From positions 1 through 6,521 of the forward strand of contig JBAZPI010000047.1 in assembly GCA_041648305.1 (NCBI GenBank): a DNA stretch of 6,521 bases, written 5' to 3'. Position numbers and translations under genes: made by a program. This DNA comes from JABILX01 sp041648305. Its GTDB lineage: Bacteria > Patescibacteriota > Gracilibacteria > UBA1369 > LOWO2-01-FULL-3. Shown here one piece after another: positions 1 through 5,844 of the stretch (positions are counted from its first letter, which is position 1; each line of letters begins with the position of its first letter). The notes beneath the pieces are model-generated. The model did not search any database. It saw nothing but the letters and a program-made list of their open reading frames with translations, and had not been told where the DNA came from.

Positions 1-1190
1 CGGGCTTTAGAAAGGTCTTCTTCCCAGCCAGGGAGTTCTTCGTATTCGACTTCCGCGTTTTCGAGAACCTCGAGAGAAGAAGGGAATGTTTTTAAAAGTT
101 CTTCGTTGTATCTATAGTTTGTTGCGATCTGCAGGGCTTTCAGCCCTGTCAAAACGTCCAGTTTTGTTAAATTTAAGGCCGTGTAGCCGTTGACCATGCA
201 TGAATAACGTGCGACAACCGCGTCGAACCATCCGCATCGGCGTGGACGGCCTGTTGTTGCTCCATATTCGCCTCCTTGTTCGCGAATGCGGTCCCCCAAT
301 TCATTTTTGAGTTCTGTCGGGAAGGGTCCTGCTCCGACTCTCGTTGTGTATGCTTTCATTATTCCGATCGCGCTTTTGAGTTTGAGGGCGGAAAGTCCAG
401 TTCCAGAGACGATTCCGCCAATCGTTGCGTTCGATGAGGTGACGTAAGGATAAGTTCCGTGATCGATATCCAGCATCATTCCGTTCGCTCCTTCGATCAG
501 GACAGTTTTTCCGTTTTCCAAAGCTCTATTGAGGTAAAAGCTTGAGTTTACAAGCATTGGTTTAATTTTTGCCGCGTATTCTCTGAACTTCAAAAGCTCT
601 TCTTTTATGTCGTGTTTTAAGCTCGAGCCGTATATTTTCTTCAATGCGTTGAAATTTTCTTCGACCAACTTCTCAAACAAATTCTGATCTGTTAAATGAT
701 GCATTCGGATTCCACTTCTTTTGATTTTGTCCATATACGCGGGGCCGATTCCGCGACGTGTTGTGCCTACGCGGTTTTCTCCACGGGAGTCTTCTTGAAT
801 GCCGTCTATTAGTTTGTGATATTCGAAGACTATGTGCGCTCGATCGGAAATTAAAAGTCTTCCCGATGTTGAGATCCCGTTTTCCTCCAAGATGTCTATT
901 TCTTCGAATAATGTTGGTACATGGACGACGACTCCGTTGCCTATTACGCAGATTTTGTCTTCATGGAGCATCCCGGACGGGATCAAGTGGAAGACGAACT
1001 TTTTGGTTTCTGTTGGATTTTCTTTGCTTGGAATGTGGATGGTATGGCCTGCGTTTGCGCCGCCCGTCGCGCGGGCAACGACATCGTATTCTTCAGATAA
1101 AATGTCTACCAATTTCCCTTTTCCTTCGTCGCCCCATTGACTGCCTAATATACAAGTTAGATTCCCAAACTTTTTGGTGATTTTTGACAT
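1..1190 (-). CDS. purA: Adenylosuccinate synthetase, 3' end truncated by window edge
   Basis: It joins IMP and aspartate using GTP to form adenylosuccinate, the first committed step to AMP in the cytoplasm. Reading the minus strand from the ATG at 1190-1188 gives 396 codons with no stop before the window ends. The family is usually about 430 aa, so roughly 30-40 C-terminal residues lie outside. Family motifs seen: the P-loop-like GSQWGDEGKGK at about residues 16-26, with the expected catalytic Asp; NAGHT at about 46-50, with the catalytic His; GTTRRGIGPAY near 142-152; DHGTYPYVTSSNA near 243-255; TTRVGAGPFPTE near 282-293; GEYGATTGRPRRCGWFD near 307-323; and LTKLDVL near 341-347. No Shine-Dalgarno sequence is obvious before this start, but no other Met precedes the P-loop. 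The gene diverges from purC, and its product feeds PurB encoded nearby. Identification is firm. Confidence 0.97.
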   Translation of the reverse strand, partial: MSKITKKFGNLTCILGSQWGDEGKGKLVDILSEEYDVVARATGGANAGHTIHIPSKENPTETKKFVFHLIPSGMLHEDKICVIGNGVVVHVPTLFEEIDILEENGISTSGRLLISDRAHIVFEYHKLIDGIQEDSRGENRVGTTRRGIGPAYMDKIKRSGIRMHHLTDQNLFEKLVEENFNALKKIYGSSLKHDIKEELLKFREYAAKIKPMLVNSSFYLNRALENGKTVLIEGANGMMLDIDHGTYPYVTSSNATIGGIVSGTGLSALKLKSAIGIMKAYTTRVGAGPFPTELKNELGDRIREQGGEYGATTGRPRRCGWFDAVVARYSCMVNGYTALNLTKLDVLTGLKALQIATNYRYNEELLKTFPSSLEVLENAEVEYEELPGWEEDLSKA

Positions 1191-1203
1191 GAGAGTTTTG
1201 TTA

Positions 1204-1232
1204 TTGCAGGTCAATTTTAAATTAGTTAATAT
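1204..1232 (+). promoter_or_regulatory. Candidate promoter for the purCEB operon
   Basis: TTGCAG (1204-1209) and TAATAT (1227-1232) are separated by 17 bp; they match consensus at 3/6 and 4/6. An alternative is TTAATA (1226-1231) with a 17-bp spacer and TAAAAT (1249-1254). That one would start transcription about 3 nt before the purC ATG and give an essentially leaderless mRNA. An AAGGAA at 1241-1246 is 17 nt from the ATG, too far for a normal ribosome binding site. The two options cannot be separated by sequence alone. Confidence 0.35.
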
Positions 1233-1242
1233 GGAATTACAA
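1214..1242 (-). promoter_or_regulatory. Candidate sigma70-type promoter for purA
   Basis: On the minus strand, TTGTAA (1242-1237) is followed by a 17-bp spacer and TAAAAT (1219-1214). These match the consensus boxes at 4/6 and 5/6. The predicted transcription start near 1207 leaves a leader of about 17 nt before the purA ATG. It lies in the 73-bp purA-purC spacer and physically overlaps the candidate purC promoter. Found by eye only; AT-rich spacers give chance matches. Confidence 0.5.
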
Positions 1243-1263
1243 GGAACTTAAAATTTTATCTAT

Positions 1264-2214
1264 ATGATTACTACAGATCAGATTGCCCAGCAGATTCCAT
1301 ACACTTTGAAGGGCACGAATTTTCCGAATTTTGGGGAGAGGTATGAAGGCAAAGTTCGTGACAATTATACATTCAGGGACAAGGATGGTGTTTTGAAAAG
1401 AATTATTGTTGTTACTGACCGACTGTCTGCCTTTGATAAAGTTATTACGACTATCCCATTCAAGGGACAGGTTTTGAATCAGATGGCTGAGTTTTGGTTT
1501 GATCAAACGAAAGACATTATTGGCAATCACGTAATTGAATTTCCGGATCCGAATGTCGTTGTTGGCAGGCAGTGCAAGGCTTTGCCTGTTGAAATGGTTG
1601 TTCGCGGGTATTTAACTGGAGTTACCTCTACAAGTGTTTGGAAGCATTATGAAAAGGGTGAGAGAAATTTCTGTGGCAACGTGCTTCCGGATGGGATGAA
1701 AGAAGATCAGAAGTTTGAGAAGCCGATTTTGACGCCTTCTACAAAAGCTGTGCATGGTGGTCACGATGAGTCTGTTTCAAAAGAACAAATTCTTGAGAGA
1801 GGAATTATTACCGAGGAACAGTTCGACACGATGGGGGAAGCTGCGATGAAGCTATATGCGCGCGGGGTTGAGATTGCGGCAAAACAGGGAATTATTTTGG
1901 TTGATACCAAATATGAGTTTGGAGTTTCTGAGGATGGCGAGATTGTATTGATCGATGAAATTCACACTCCGGATTCTTCTCGTTTCTGGGGCGATGAGCA
2001 AAAGAAAATCGATAAAGAATATTTGAGAAAATGGCTCGCCGATCAAGGGTTTACCGGAGATGGGGATGTCCCTCAAATTCCGGATGAAATTAGAATAGAG
2101 ACTGCGCGAAGATATATCGAGGCTTTTGAATTGATAACCGGGCAAGAGTTTAAGGCTGATGTTGGAGATGTGCTTGAGCGTTTGACGGCCAATTTGCAAA
2201 AATATATGTCTTAA
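1264..2214 (+). CDS. purC: Phosphoribosylaminoimidazole-succinocarboxamide (SAICAR) synthase, long form
   Basis: It condenses CAIR with aspartate using ATP to give SAICAR, the step between PurE and PurB. The 316-aa product has the expected motifs: GKVRDNY (29-35), DRLSAFD (52-58), the first SAICAR synthetase signature around LPVEMVVRGYLTG (107-119), KPILTPSTKA (153-162), the second signature LVDTKYEFG (212-220) and DEIHTPDSSRFW (231-242). Its length and extra segments, including a long C-terminal part after DSSRFW, resemble the roughly 300-aa yeast Ade1-type form rather than the roughly 237-aa E. coli form. It is the first gene of purC-purE-purB, with 11 nt between its stop and purE. The start at 1264 is supported by the position of the conserved N-terminal region; no ribosome binding site lies at normal distance. 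Identification is firm. Confidence 0.97.
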   Translation: MITTDQIAQQIPYTLKGTNFPNFGERYEGKVRDNYTFRDKDGVLKRIIVVTDRLSAFDKVITTIPFKGQVLNQMAEFWFDQTKDIIGNHVIEFPDPNVVVGRQCKALPVEMVVRGYLTGVTSTSVWKHYEKGERNFCGNVLPDGMKEDQKFEKPILTPSTKAVHGGHDESVSKEQILERGIITEEQFDTMGEAAMKLYARGVEIAAKQGIILVDTKYEFGVSEDGEIVLIDEIHTPDSSRFWGDEQKKIDKEYLRKWLADQGFTGDGDVPQIPDEIRIETARRYIEAFELITGQEFKADVGDVLERLTANLQKYMS

Positions 2215-2225
2215 CAAGCAGAAAT

Positions 2226-2678
2226 ATGAAAGTTGTTTTTATTTTAGGATCGGAGAGCGATAAGGAGTTTGCTGCTAAGATTCAGGAAGAGTTGGGAAAA
2301 TGGGGGGTGGAGAATGTGCTTCACGTTGCGTCCGCTCATAAGGTTCCGGAGAAAGTTTTTGAGTTGGTGAAGGGCTACAATGAAGGCGAGGAAAAAATTG
2401 TTTATATTACGATCGCCGGTAGGAGTAATGGCCTGTCCGGAGTGACGGCGGCTAACGCTATTCATCCCGTGATTGCTTGTCCGCCTTTTAAGGATAAGGA
2501 AGACATGATGATGAATATAAATTCAACGCTTCAAATGCCTTCCGATACTCCTGTTTTGACTGTTATCGATCCGAAGAACGCTGCTATAGCGGCTGTCCGA
2601 ATGCTTGCTTTGCAGGACGATGGACTCCAGGCGAAAGTTGCGGAAAAAATTAAAGAAATCAAAAAATCATTTAATTAA
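2226..2678 (+). CDS. purE: AIR carboxylase PurE, class II (metazoan-type, ATP-independent)
   Basis: It carboxylates 5-aminoimidazole ribonucleotide to CAIR. The 150-aa product has the PurE fold hallmarks GSESD (8-12) and a SAH motif. The diagnostic positions are SAHK (36-39) where class I enzymes have SAHR, AGRSNGL (64-70) where class I has AGGAAHL, and PVIACPP (81-87), close to the PVISCPP of the PurE domain of human PAICS. Family knowledge: class II enzymes use CO2 directly on AIR, whereas class I enzymes rearrange N5-CAIR made by PurK. I infer that this organism needs no PurK. The gene sits between purC (11 nt gap) and purB (6 nt gap), so it is almost certainly cotranscribed. No Shine-Dalgarno sequence is visible before the ATG; translational coupling to purC is possible. 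The class assignment rests on motifs recalled, not an alignment. Confidence 0.94.
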   Translation: MKVVFILGSESDKEFAAKIQEELGKWGVENVLHVASAHKVPEKVFELVKGYNEGEEKIVYITIAGRSNGLSGVTAANAIHPVIACPPFKDKEDMMMNINSTLQMPSDTPVLTVIDPKNAAIAAVRMLALQDDGLQAKVAEKIKEIKKSFN

Positions 2679-2684
2679 AATATC

Positions 2685-4139
2685 ATGGACGACACACATA
2701 CGCTTTTGGGGATTTCGCCTTTGGACGGTCGCTACGCTGATAAGGTTACGTCTCTGAATCAATATTTCTCTGAAGCCGCTTTGATGCGGTACAGGATTTT
2801 GATTGAGATTGAATGGTTTATTTTCTTGTTTAATGAGCTGAAACTTGCCGGGACGAAGAGGTTAAAGGCTGCTGAGATCAAAGATTTGAGATCGATTTAT
2901 GAAGATTTTGATATTGTGGCTGCTCGAAGGGTTAAAGAAATTGAGGCTATGACGAACCATGATGTTAAAGCTGTCGAGTATTACATCAAAGAAAATTTGA
3001 AGACTAAATCTCTGGAGAAATATGGCGAATTTGTGCATTTCGCTTGTACTTCGGAGGATATAAATAACCTCGCATACGCATGTATAATGCGTGACTTTGC
3101 TGAGAGAGAGTATTTCCCTCTGACGTATGGACTGGTTCAGGAATTATATTTGATGGCTGTGAAATATAGGAAAGTTCCGATGCTCTCTCACACTCATGGT
3201 CAACCGGCGACGCCGACCACTCTCGGTAAAGAAGTTTTGAATTTTGTGGCTAGGCTTGAGCGTCAGGTCAAACATCTTGAAGGAGCGAGTTTCATTATGG
3301 GGAAGATCAATGGCGCTGTAGGGAATTACAATGCCCATATAGTTGCTTATCCGGGTGTGGATTGGATTGATGCCAGCAAGAAGTTCGTTCAGTCGCTTGG
3401 AATTGGCGTGAACCTTTATACCACGCAAATTGAACCGCACGATTTTATGGCGGATTGTTTTGACGGAGTTAAGAGAATTAACACGATTTTGATAGGTATG
3501 AGCCGCGATTTCTGGACGTATGTCAGTCTTGGTTACTTCAAACAAAAGGTTAAGGCCGGCGAGGTCGGCTCTTCCACGATGCCTCATAAAGTAAATCCCA
3601 TCGATTTTGAGAATGCCGAAGGGAATTTAGGAGTTGCTAATGCGTTGCTTTCGCATTTGAGCGAGAAATTGCCTATTTCCAGGATGCAAAGAGATTTGTC
3701 GGACTCGACTGCGGAAAGGAATATTGGTTCGGCTCTTTGTTATTCTTATCTCGCGTACAAGAGTTTCATGAAGGGGTTGTCTAAATTGGAGGTTAATCAC
3801 CAGGCTTTGAAGGACGATTTGAAGGATAAGTGGGAACTGTTGGCTGAGCCTATACAGGTTGTAATGAGAAAGCATGGAATTGAGGGTGCTTATGAGAAAT
3901 TGAAAGAGTTGACTAGAGGAAAGGCTATAACAAAAGCAGGTGTACAAAAATTGATCCGAAGCCTTAAAATCCCTGCTGCTGATAAAAGTAGATTGTTGAA
4001 ATTGACTCCAGAAACCTACGTTGGGTTGGCTGAAAAATTGGTTGATGATTATCAATTGGATATTCTTGGGAATATGGGTTGTGGTGGGGGTTCCTGCGGC
4101 GGATGTAGTGGAGGCGGGTGTTCAGGGTGCGGGGTTTAA
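2685..4139 (+). CDS. purB: Adenylosuccinate lyase with Cys/Gly-rich C-terminal tail
   Basis: It removes fumarate from SAICAR to give AICAR and from adenylosuccinate to give AMP, so it acts in both the IMP and AMP branches. The 484-aa product has E. coli-PurB-like features: SPLDGRY near the N-terminus (11-17), TNHDVKAVEYY (90-100), TSEDINN (122-128), SHTHGQPATP (168-177) with the catalytic His at 171, and the fumarase/lyase-superfamily signature GSSTMPHKVNPIDFEN (295-310) with the catalytic Ser loop. The body ends near residue 462, close to the usual 456 aa. It is followed by about 20 extra residues with five cysteines spaced C-x4-C-x2-C-x4-C-x2-C. The last 18 bp overlap the convergent gene on the minus strand. 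It is the last gene of the purCEB operon and has no visible Shine-Dalgarno sequence. Identification is firm; the tail's role is unknown. Confidence 0.97.
   Translation: MDDTHTLLGISPLDGRYADKVTSLNQYFSEAALMRYRILIEIEWFIFLFNELKLAGTKRLKAAEIKDLRSIYEDFDIVAARRVKEIEAMTNHDVKAVEYYIKENLKTKSLEKYGEFVHFACTSEDINNLAYACIMRDFAEREYFPLTYGLVQELYLMAVKYRKVPMLSHTHGQPATPTTLGKEVLNFVARLERQVKHLEGASFIMGKINGAVGNYNAHIVAYPGVDWIDASKKFVQSLGIGVNLYTTQIEPHDFMADCFDGVKRINTILIGMSRDFWTYVSLGYFKQKVKAGEVGSSTMPHKVNPIDFENAEGNLGVANALLSHLSEKLPISRMQRDLSDSTAERNIGSALCYSYLAYKSFMKGLSKLEVNHQALKDDLKDKWELLAEPIQVVMRKHGIEGAYEKLKELTRGKAITKAGVQKLIRSLKIPAADKSRLLKLTPETYVGLAEKLVDDYQLDILGNMGCGGGSCGGCSGGGCSGCGV
4074..4136 (+). other. Gly/Cys-rich tail extension of PurB
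   Basis: These codons encode PurB residues 464-484, almost entirely Gly, Cys and Ser. Cysteines at 466, 471, 474, 479 and 482 form C-x4-C-x2-C-x4-C-x2-C, an alternating spacing that suggests a small metal-binding or redox segment. Standard PurB proteins end before this point. The frame is continuous with the lyase body and ends in TAA at 4137-4139, so it is not an artefact of choosing a wrong frame. A function such as metal binding is inference. Confidence 0.8.
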
Positions 4140-5216
4140 ATCCGGGAAAACTACCCAGAGTCCTCGTAAACTATCTGGTGCTGCCCCTGTCGAACCGAAA
4201 CCGACTGATAAATGGATTGATGAAAGCTTTTTGAGCTGATCCTTGTTCGGGTTCGCTCCCAAGGTTTTAAGCAATAAGAGCGCTGCTTCTGGTTTAACGA
4301 AGTAGTCTGTTAATCGTTGCGTTGTTTTTTTCCAGTTTCTTAGATAGTTTCCAAGAGGTGATTGAGGAATTTTTATTGTTTGCAATAAATAATCTGTCCA
4401 TTGATCCAATGAGCCGAAGCGATCTGGCGGCTGGATTACATATGTAGTTTTCCAGTTATTAATGTGTCCATGTGGCGAGGCTATTTTGAGGTGATCAATG
4501 CTGCCTATTATTGCTTCTATCGTGTCTAATAGCGCTTTTTCTGTCGGGCTTAAGCTGGAGAGTATTTTTCTTTTTTCATCAAGAACAGCTGTTTCTGCTG
4601 CGCGTGCCGCTAAATTTTGCGTGTCTTCTGCTGCGCATCTTGCCTCGAAAACTTTGATAAAATCTCTCGGTGTTCCACCTGTTCCGCTTTGGATTGCTGT
4701 TACTTGAGCCGGGGCTTTTGTTACTGTTTCGTCGGTCGGCAAATTGCTTTTAAGCAATTGTTTTTCCTGTGGTGAACGACAGATTCTAACTGGGGATATT
4801 TGATTGATTGGATCGATTGGAGGCAGGGATATGTGTAAAATTACTTGTATCGTGCCGTCCGCAAATTGTTTGCGCTGAAAACGGACGCAGGCCTCAAATG
4901 GCGCTTGTACAAGTAATCTTGATATATCGCAGTTTGGATCAGTGCGTGATATGTCTGCGATTGCGTCTATTGCTTCCTGGTCTATTGGGATCTGTTGGTA
5001 GTCTAGTTGATCGAGTGTTGCGAGAGTATTAGCGAGATCTTCTTGTTTGTGGCGGTTGGTTGTTAGCGTAATAATGAGAGGGATTGCACAACGTTGTGTT
5101 CCGACATTTTTTGTCGTTGTTAGTGTTGAGCCCTGGGCAATCAAGCTTCTCATTACTCCTAGTAATGCTTGTGTTTTTGACAGGGTTTCCGCGGGTGTAT
5201 CTATTGTTTGAGACAT
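4122..5216 (-). CDS. Hypothetical protein, 364 aa, unrecognised family
   Basis: I do not recognise this protein. The frame runs from the ATG at 5216-5214 to a TGA at 4124-4122 and is much the longest open frame over this kilobase. The product looks soluble and cytoplasmic: no signal peptide and no membrane segment. It is rich in Thr, Gln, Ile, Leu and Ala. Residues about 185-242 are charged and probably helical (RAAETAVLDEKRKILSSL lies here), and 250-310 contains several Trp and Tyr (NNWKTTYV, DQWTDYLL, RNWKKTTQRLTDYF). Only four Cys are present, with no obvious catalytic motif. It is convergent with purB (18-bp overlap) and divergent from the 153-aa gene. AAGGAG at 5237-5232 is 15 nt from the ATG, so either spacing is unusual or the mRNA is nearly leaderless. 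An alternative start is Met22 (5153-5151), with GGAG only 2 nt upstream. Confidence 0.8.
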   Translation of the reverse strand: MSQTIDTPAETLSKTQALLGVMRSLIAQGSTLTTTKNVGTQRCAIPLIITLTTNRHKQEDLANTLATLDQLDYQQIPIDQEAIDAIADISRTDPNCDISRLLVQAPFEACVRFQRKQFADGTIQVILHISLPPIDPINQISPVRICRSPQEKQLLKSNLPTDETVTKAPAQVTAIQSGTGGTPRDFIKVFEARCAAEDTQNLAARAAETAVLDEKRKILSSLSPTEKALLDTIEAIIGSIDHLKIASPHGHINNWKTTYVIQPPDRFGSLDQWTDYLLQTIKIPQSPLGNYLRNWKKTTQRLTDYFVKPEAALLLLKTLGANPNKDQLKKLSSIHLSVGFGSTGAAPDSLRGLWVVFPDLNPAP

Positions 5217-5224
5217 GGTTGGAA

Positions 5225-5253
5225 TTTGTAGCTCCTTTTTTATGGTTTGTCAA
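5225..5253 (-). promoter_or_regulatory. Candidate promoter for the 364-aa gene
   Basis: On the minus strand a perfect TTGACA (5253-5248) is followed by a 17-bp spacer and TACAAA (5230-5225, 4/6 match to TATAAT). Transcription would start near 5218, about 2 nt before the ATG, which would make the mRNA essentially leaderless and leave the AAGGAG inside the promoter spacer. The -35 box lies 7 bp from the -35 box of the divergent promoter. Confidence 0.5.
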
Positions 5254-5260
5254 CAGTTTA

Positions 5261-5288
5261 TTGACATGTTCGTATTGTTGCGTATAAT
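5261..5288 (+). promoter_or_regulatory. Perfect-consensus sigma70 promoter for the 153-aa gene
   Basis: TTGACA (5261-5266) and TATAAT (5283-5288) match the housekeeping sigma consensus exactly, with a 16-bp spacer. The predicted start near 5295 leaves a leader of about 30 nt before the ATG at 5326. This is the strongest promoter match I see in the window. It is the main reason to place the 153-aa gene's start at 5326 and not at the earlier in-frame ATG at 5215, which lies upstream of the promoter. Confidence 0.8.
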
Positions 5289-5325
5289 TCCAATAGAATT
5301 TGGGCGATTCTTTAACCTGGATGCT

Positions 5326-5787
5326 ATGGCTGAAACATGTAGGGGTATGGACGCTGTTGCGTTCCAAGATGGTGATCATATTGGGATGACTTTGCGTCCG
5401 TCTGTAGATGGACGGGAAATTTCGGCAACTCGTGATGAGTGTCCGCGAAGGGTTGCTGGTGAGAAGGGAGATATGTGGGGTCCTTATTGCCAGGCTACTC
5501 ATGTTAAATTTTCTCCTGATGTTGCGGATGGCGATTCTCAATTTGATGAAAAGCTCCGTGATACATTGAGGAGGGGCGGTCCTAGAGTGTTAGGGTGGCA
5601 ATGTCTACCTGATGATGTGTTTGACAGGGAAGGTTCTGAAGCTGGGCGCCAGGGTGCCGTAAGGGTTCTGTCTCCTGGTGGGTTGGGAGATAGCGGTGTG
5701 AATACCAGGGCGTGCCAGGCAACATGTCATCACTTTTGCACGATTGTAAGGGCGGCGGTTTTGGAAGCTTCCAAAGAAATCACTTGA
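5326..5787 (+). CDS. Hypothetical protein, 153 aa, Cys-containing, unrecognised
   Basis: I do not recognise this protein. The open frame extends upstream to an ATG at 5215, but that region contains the perfect promoter, so the ATG at 5326 is preferred and gives 153 aa ending in TGA at 5785-5787. The product is hydrophilic, with no signal peptide or membrane segment, and many Asp, Arg and Gly. It has seven cysteines, at about residues 5, 39, 55, 93, 130, 134 and 138. Three cluster near the C-terminus with two histidines in CQATCHHFC, a plausible metal site (inference). CQAT occurs twice, as YCQATH (54-59) and ACQATC (129-134). The divergent neighbour shares its spacer, so the two may be coregulated. 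Support is the consensus promoter and an open frame with no competing plausible gene; homology is unknown. Confidence 0.6.
   Translation: MAETCRGMDAVAFQDGDHIGMTLRPSVDGREISATRDECPRRVAGEKGDMWGPYCQATHVKFSPDVADGDSQFDEKLRDTLRRGGPRVLGWQCLPDDVFDREGSEAGRQGAVRVLSPGGLGDSGVNTRACQATCHHFCTIVRAAVLEASKEIT
5760..5775. repeat. Perfect 16-bp palindrome
   Basis: TTTGGAAGCTTCCAAA reads the same on both strands. It lies inside the last codons of the 153-aa gene and ends 8 bp before the candidate -35 box of the toxin-antitoxin operon. It could form a 6-bp stem with a 4-nt loop, but no T-run follows, so it is not a standard intrinsic terminator. It could be a protein-binding site or chance. Confidence 0.5.
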
Positions 5788-5813
5788 AAAGACTAGAGAG
5801 ATTAGTGTAGAAT
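5784..5813 (+). promoter_or_regulatory. Candidate promoter for the toxin-antitoxin operon
   Basis: TTGAAA (5784-5789, 5/6 match) and TAGAAT (5808-5813, 5/6 match) are separated by 18 bp. The -35 box overlaps the stop codon of the 153-aa gene. A start near 5820 would leave a leader of about 25 nt before the antitoxin ATG. A second TAGAAT occurs one repeat unit later (5819-5824). The -10 box falls inside the 11-bp tandem repeat, which suits repression by a DNA-binding antitoxin. Confidence 0.5.
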
Positions 5814-5830
5814 TAGTGTAGAATTAGTAT
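5801..5830 (+). repeat. 11-bp tandem repeat, candidate antitoxin operator
   Basis: The unit ATTAGTGTAGA occurs at 5801-5811 and 5812-5822, followed by a partial third copy ATTAGTAT at 5823-5830. The 11-bp period is about one helical turn, so copies lie on the same DNA face. Ribbon-helix-helix antitoxins of the RelB type commonly bind repeated half-sites in their own promoter. The repeat overlaps the candidate -10 box 14 bp or more upstream of the antitoxin gene. The operator role is inference. Confidence 0.6.
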
Positions 5831-5844
5831 TTAACAAAACTGCC

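Noticed and set aside
758..1180. Open frames on the plus strand (758-1180 and 832-1140).
   Set aside because: They lie wholly opposite purA, whose minus-strand frame has all family motifs; their products are low-complexity Leu/Arg- or Ser-rich sequences typical of a shadow frame.
4122..4124. Possible UGA-to-glycine recoding, as in some CPR lineages, extending the 364-aa gene.
   Set aside because: The antitoxin's UGA in an ATGA overlap and the family-sized toxin-antitoxin products fit UGA as stop; read-through here would only run antisense into purB.
5215..5325. N-terminal extension of the 153-aa gene to an ATG at 5215.
   Set aside because: The extension contains the perfect TTGACA/TATAAT promoter, and its first ATG lies about 80 bp upstream of the predicted transcription start. 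The hydrophobic stretch it would add could mimic a signal peptide but is more simply promoter DNA.
5029..5541. 170-aa minus-strand open frame spanning the divergent spacer.
   Set aside because: It runs across both back-to-back promoters and overlaps the better supported 364-aa and 153-aa genes in other frames; composition is Asn/Ser/Thr/Arg-rich without any motif.
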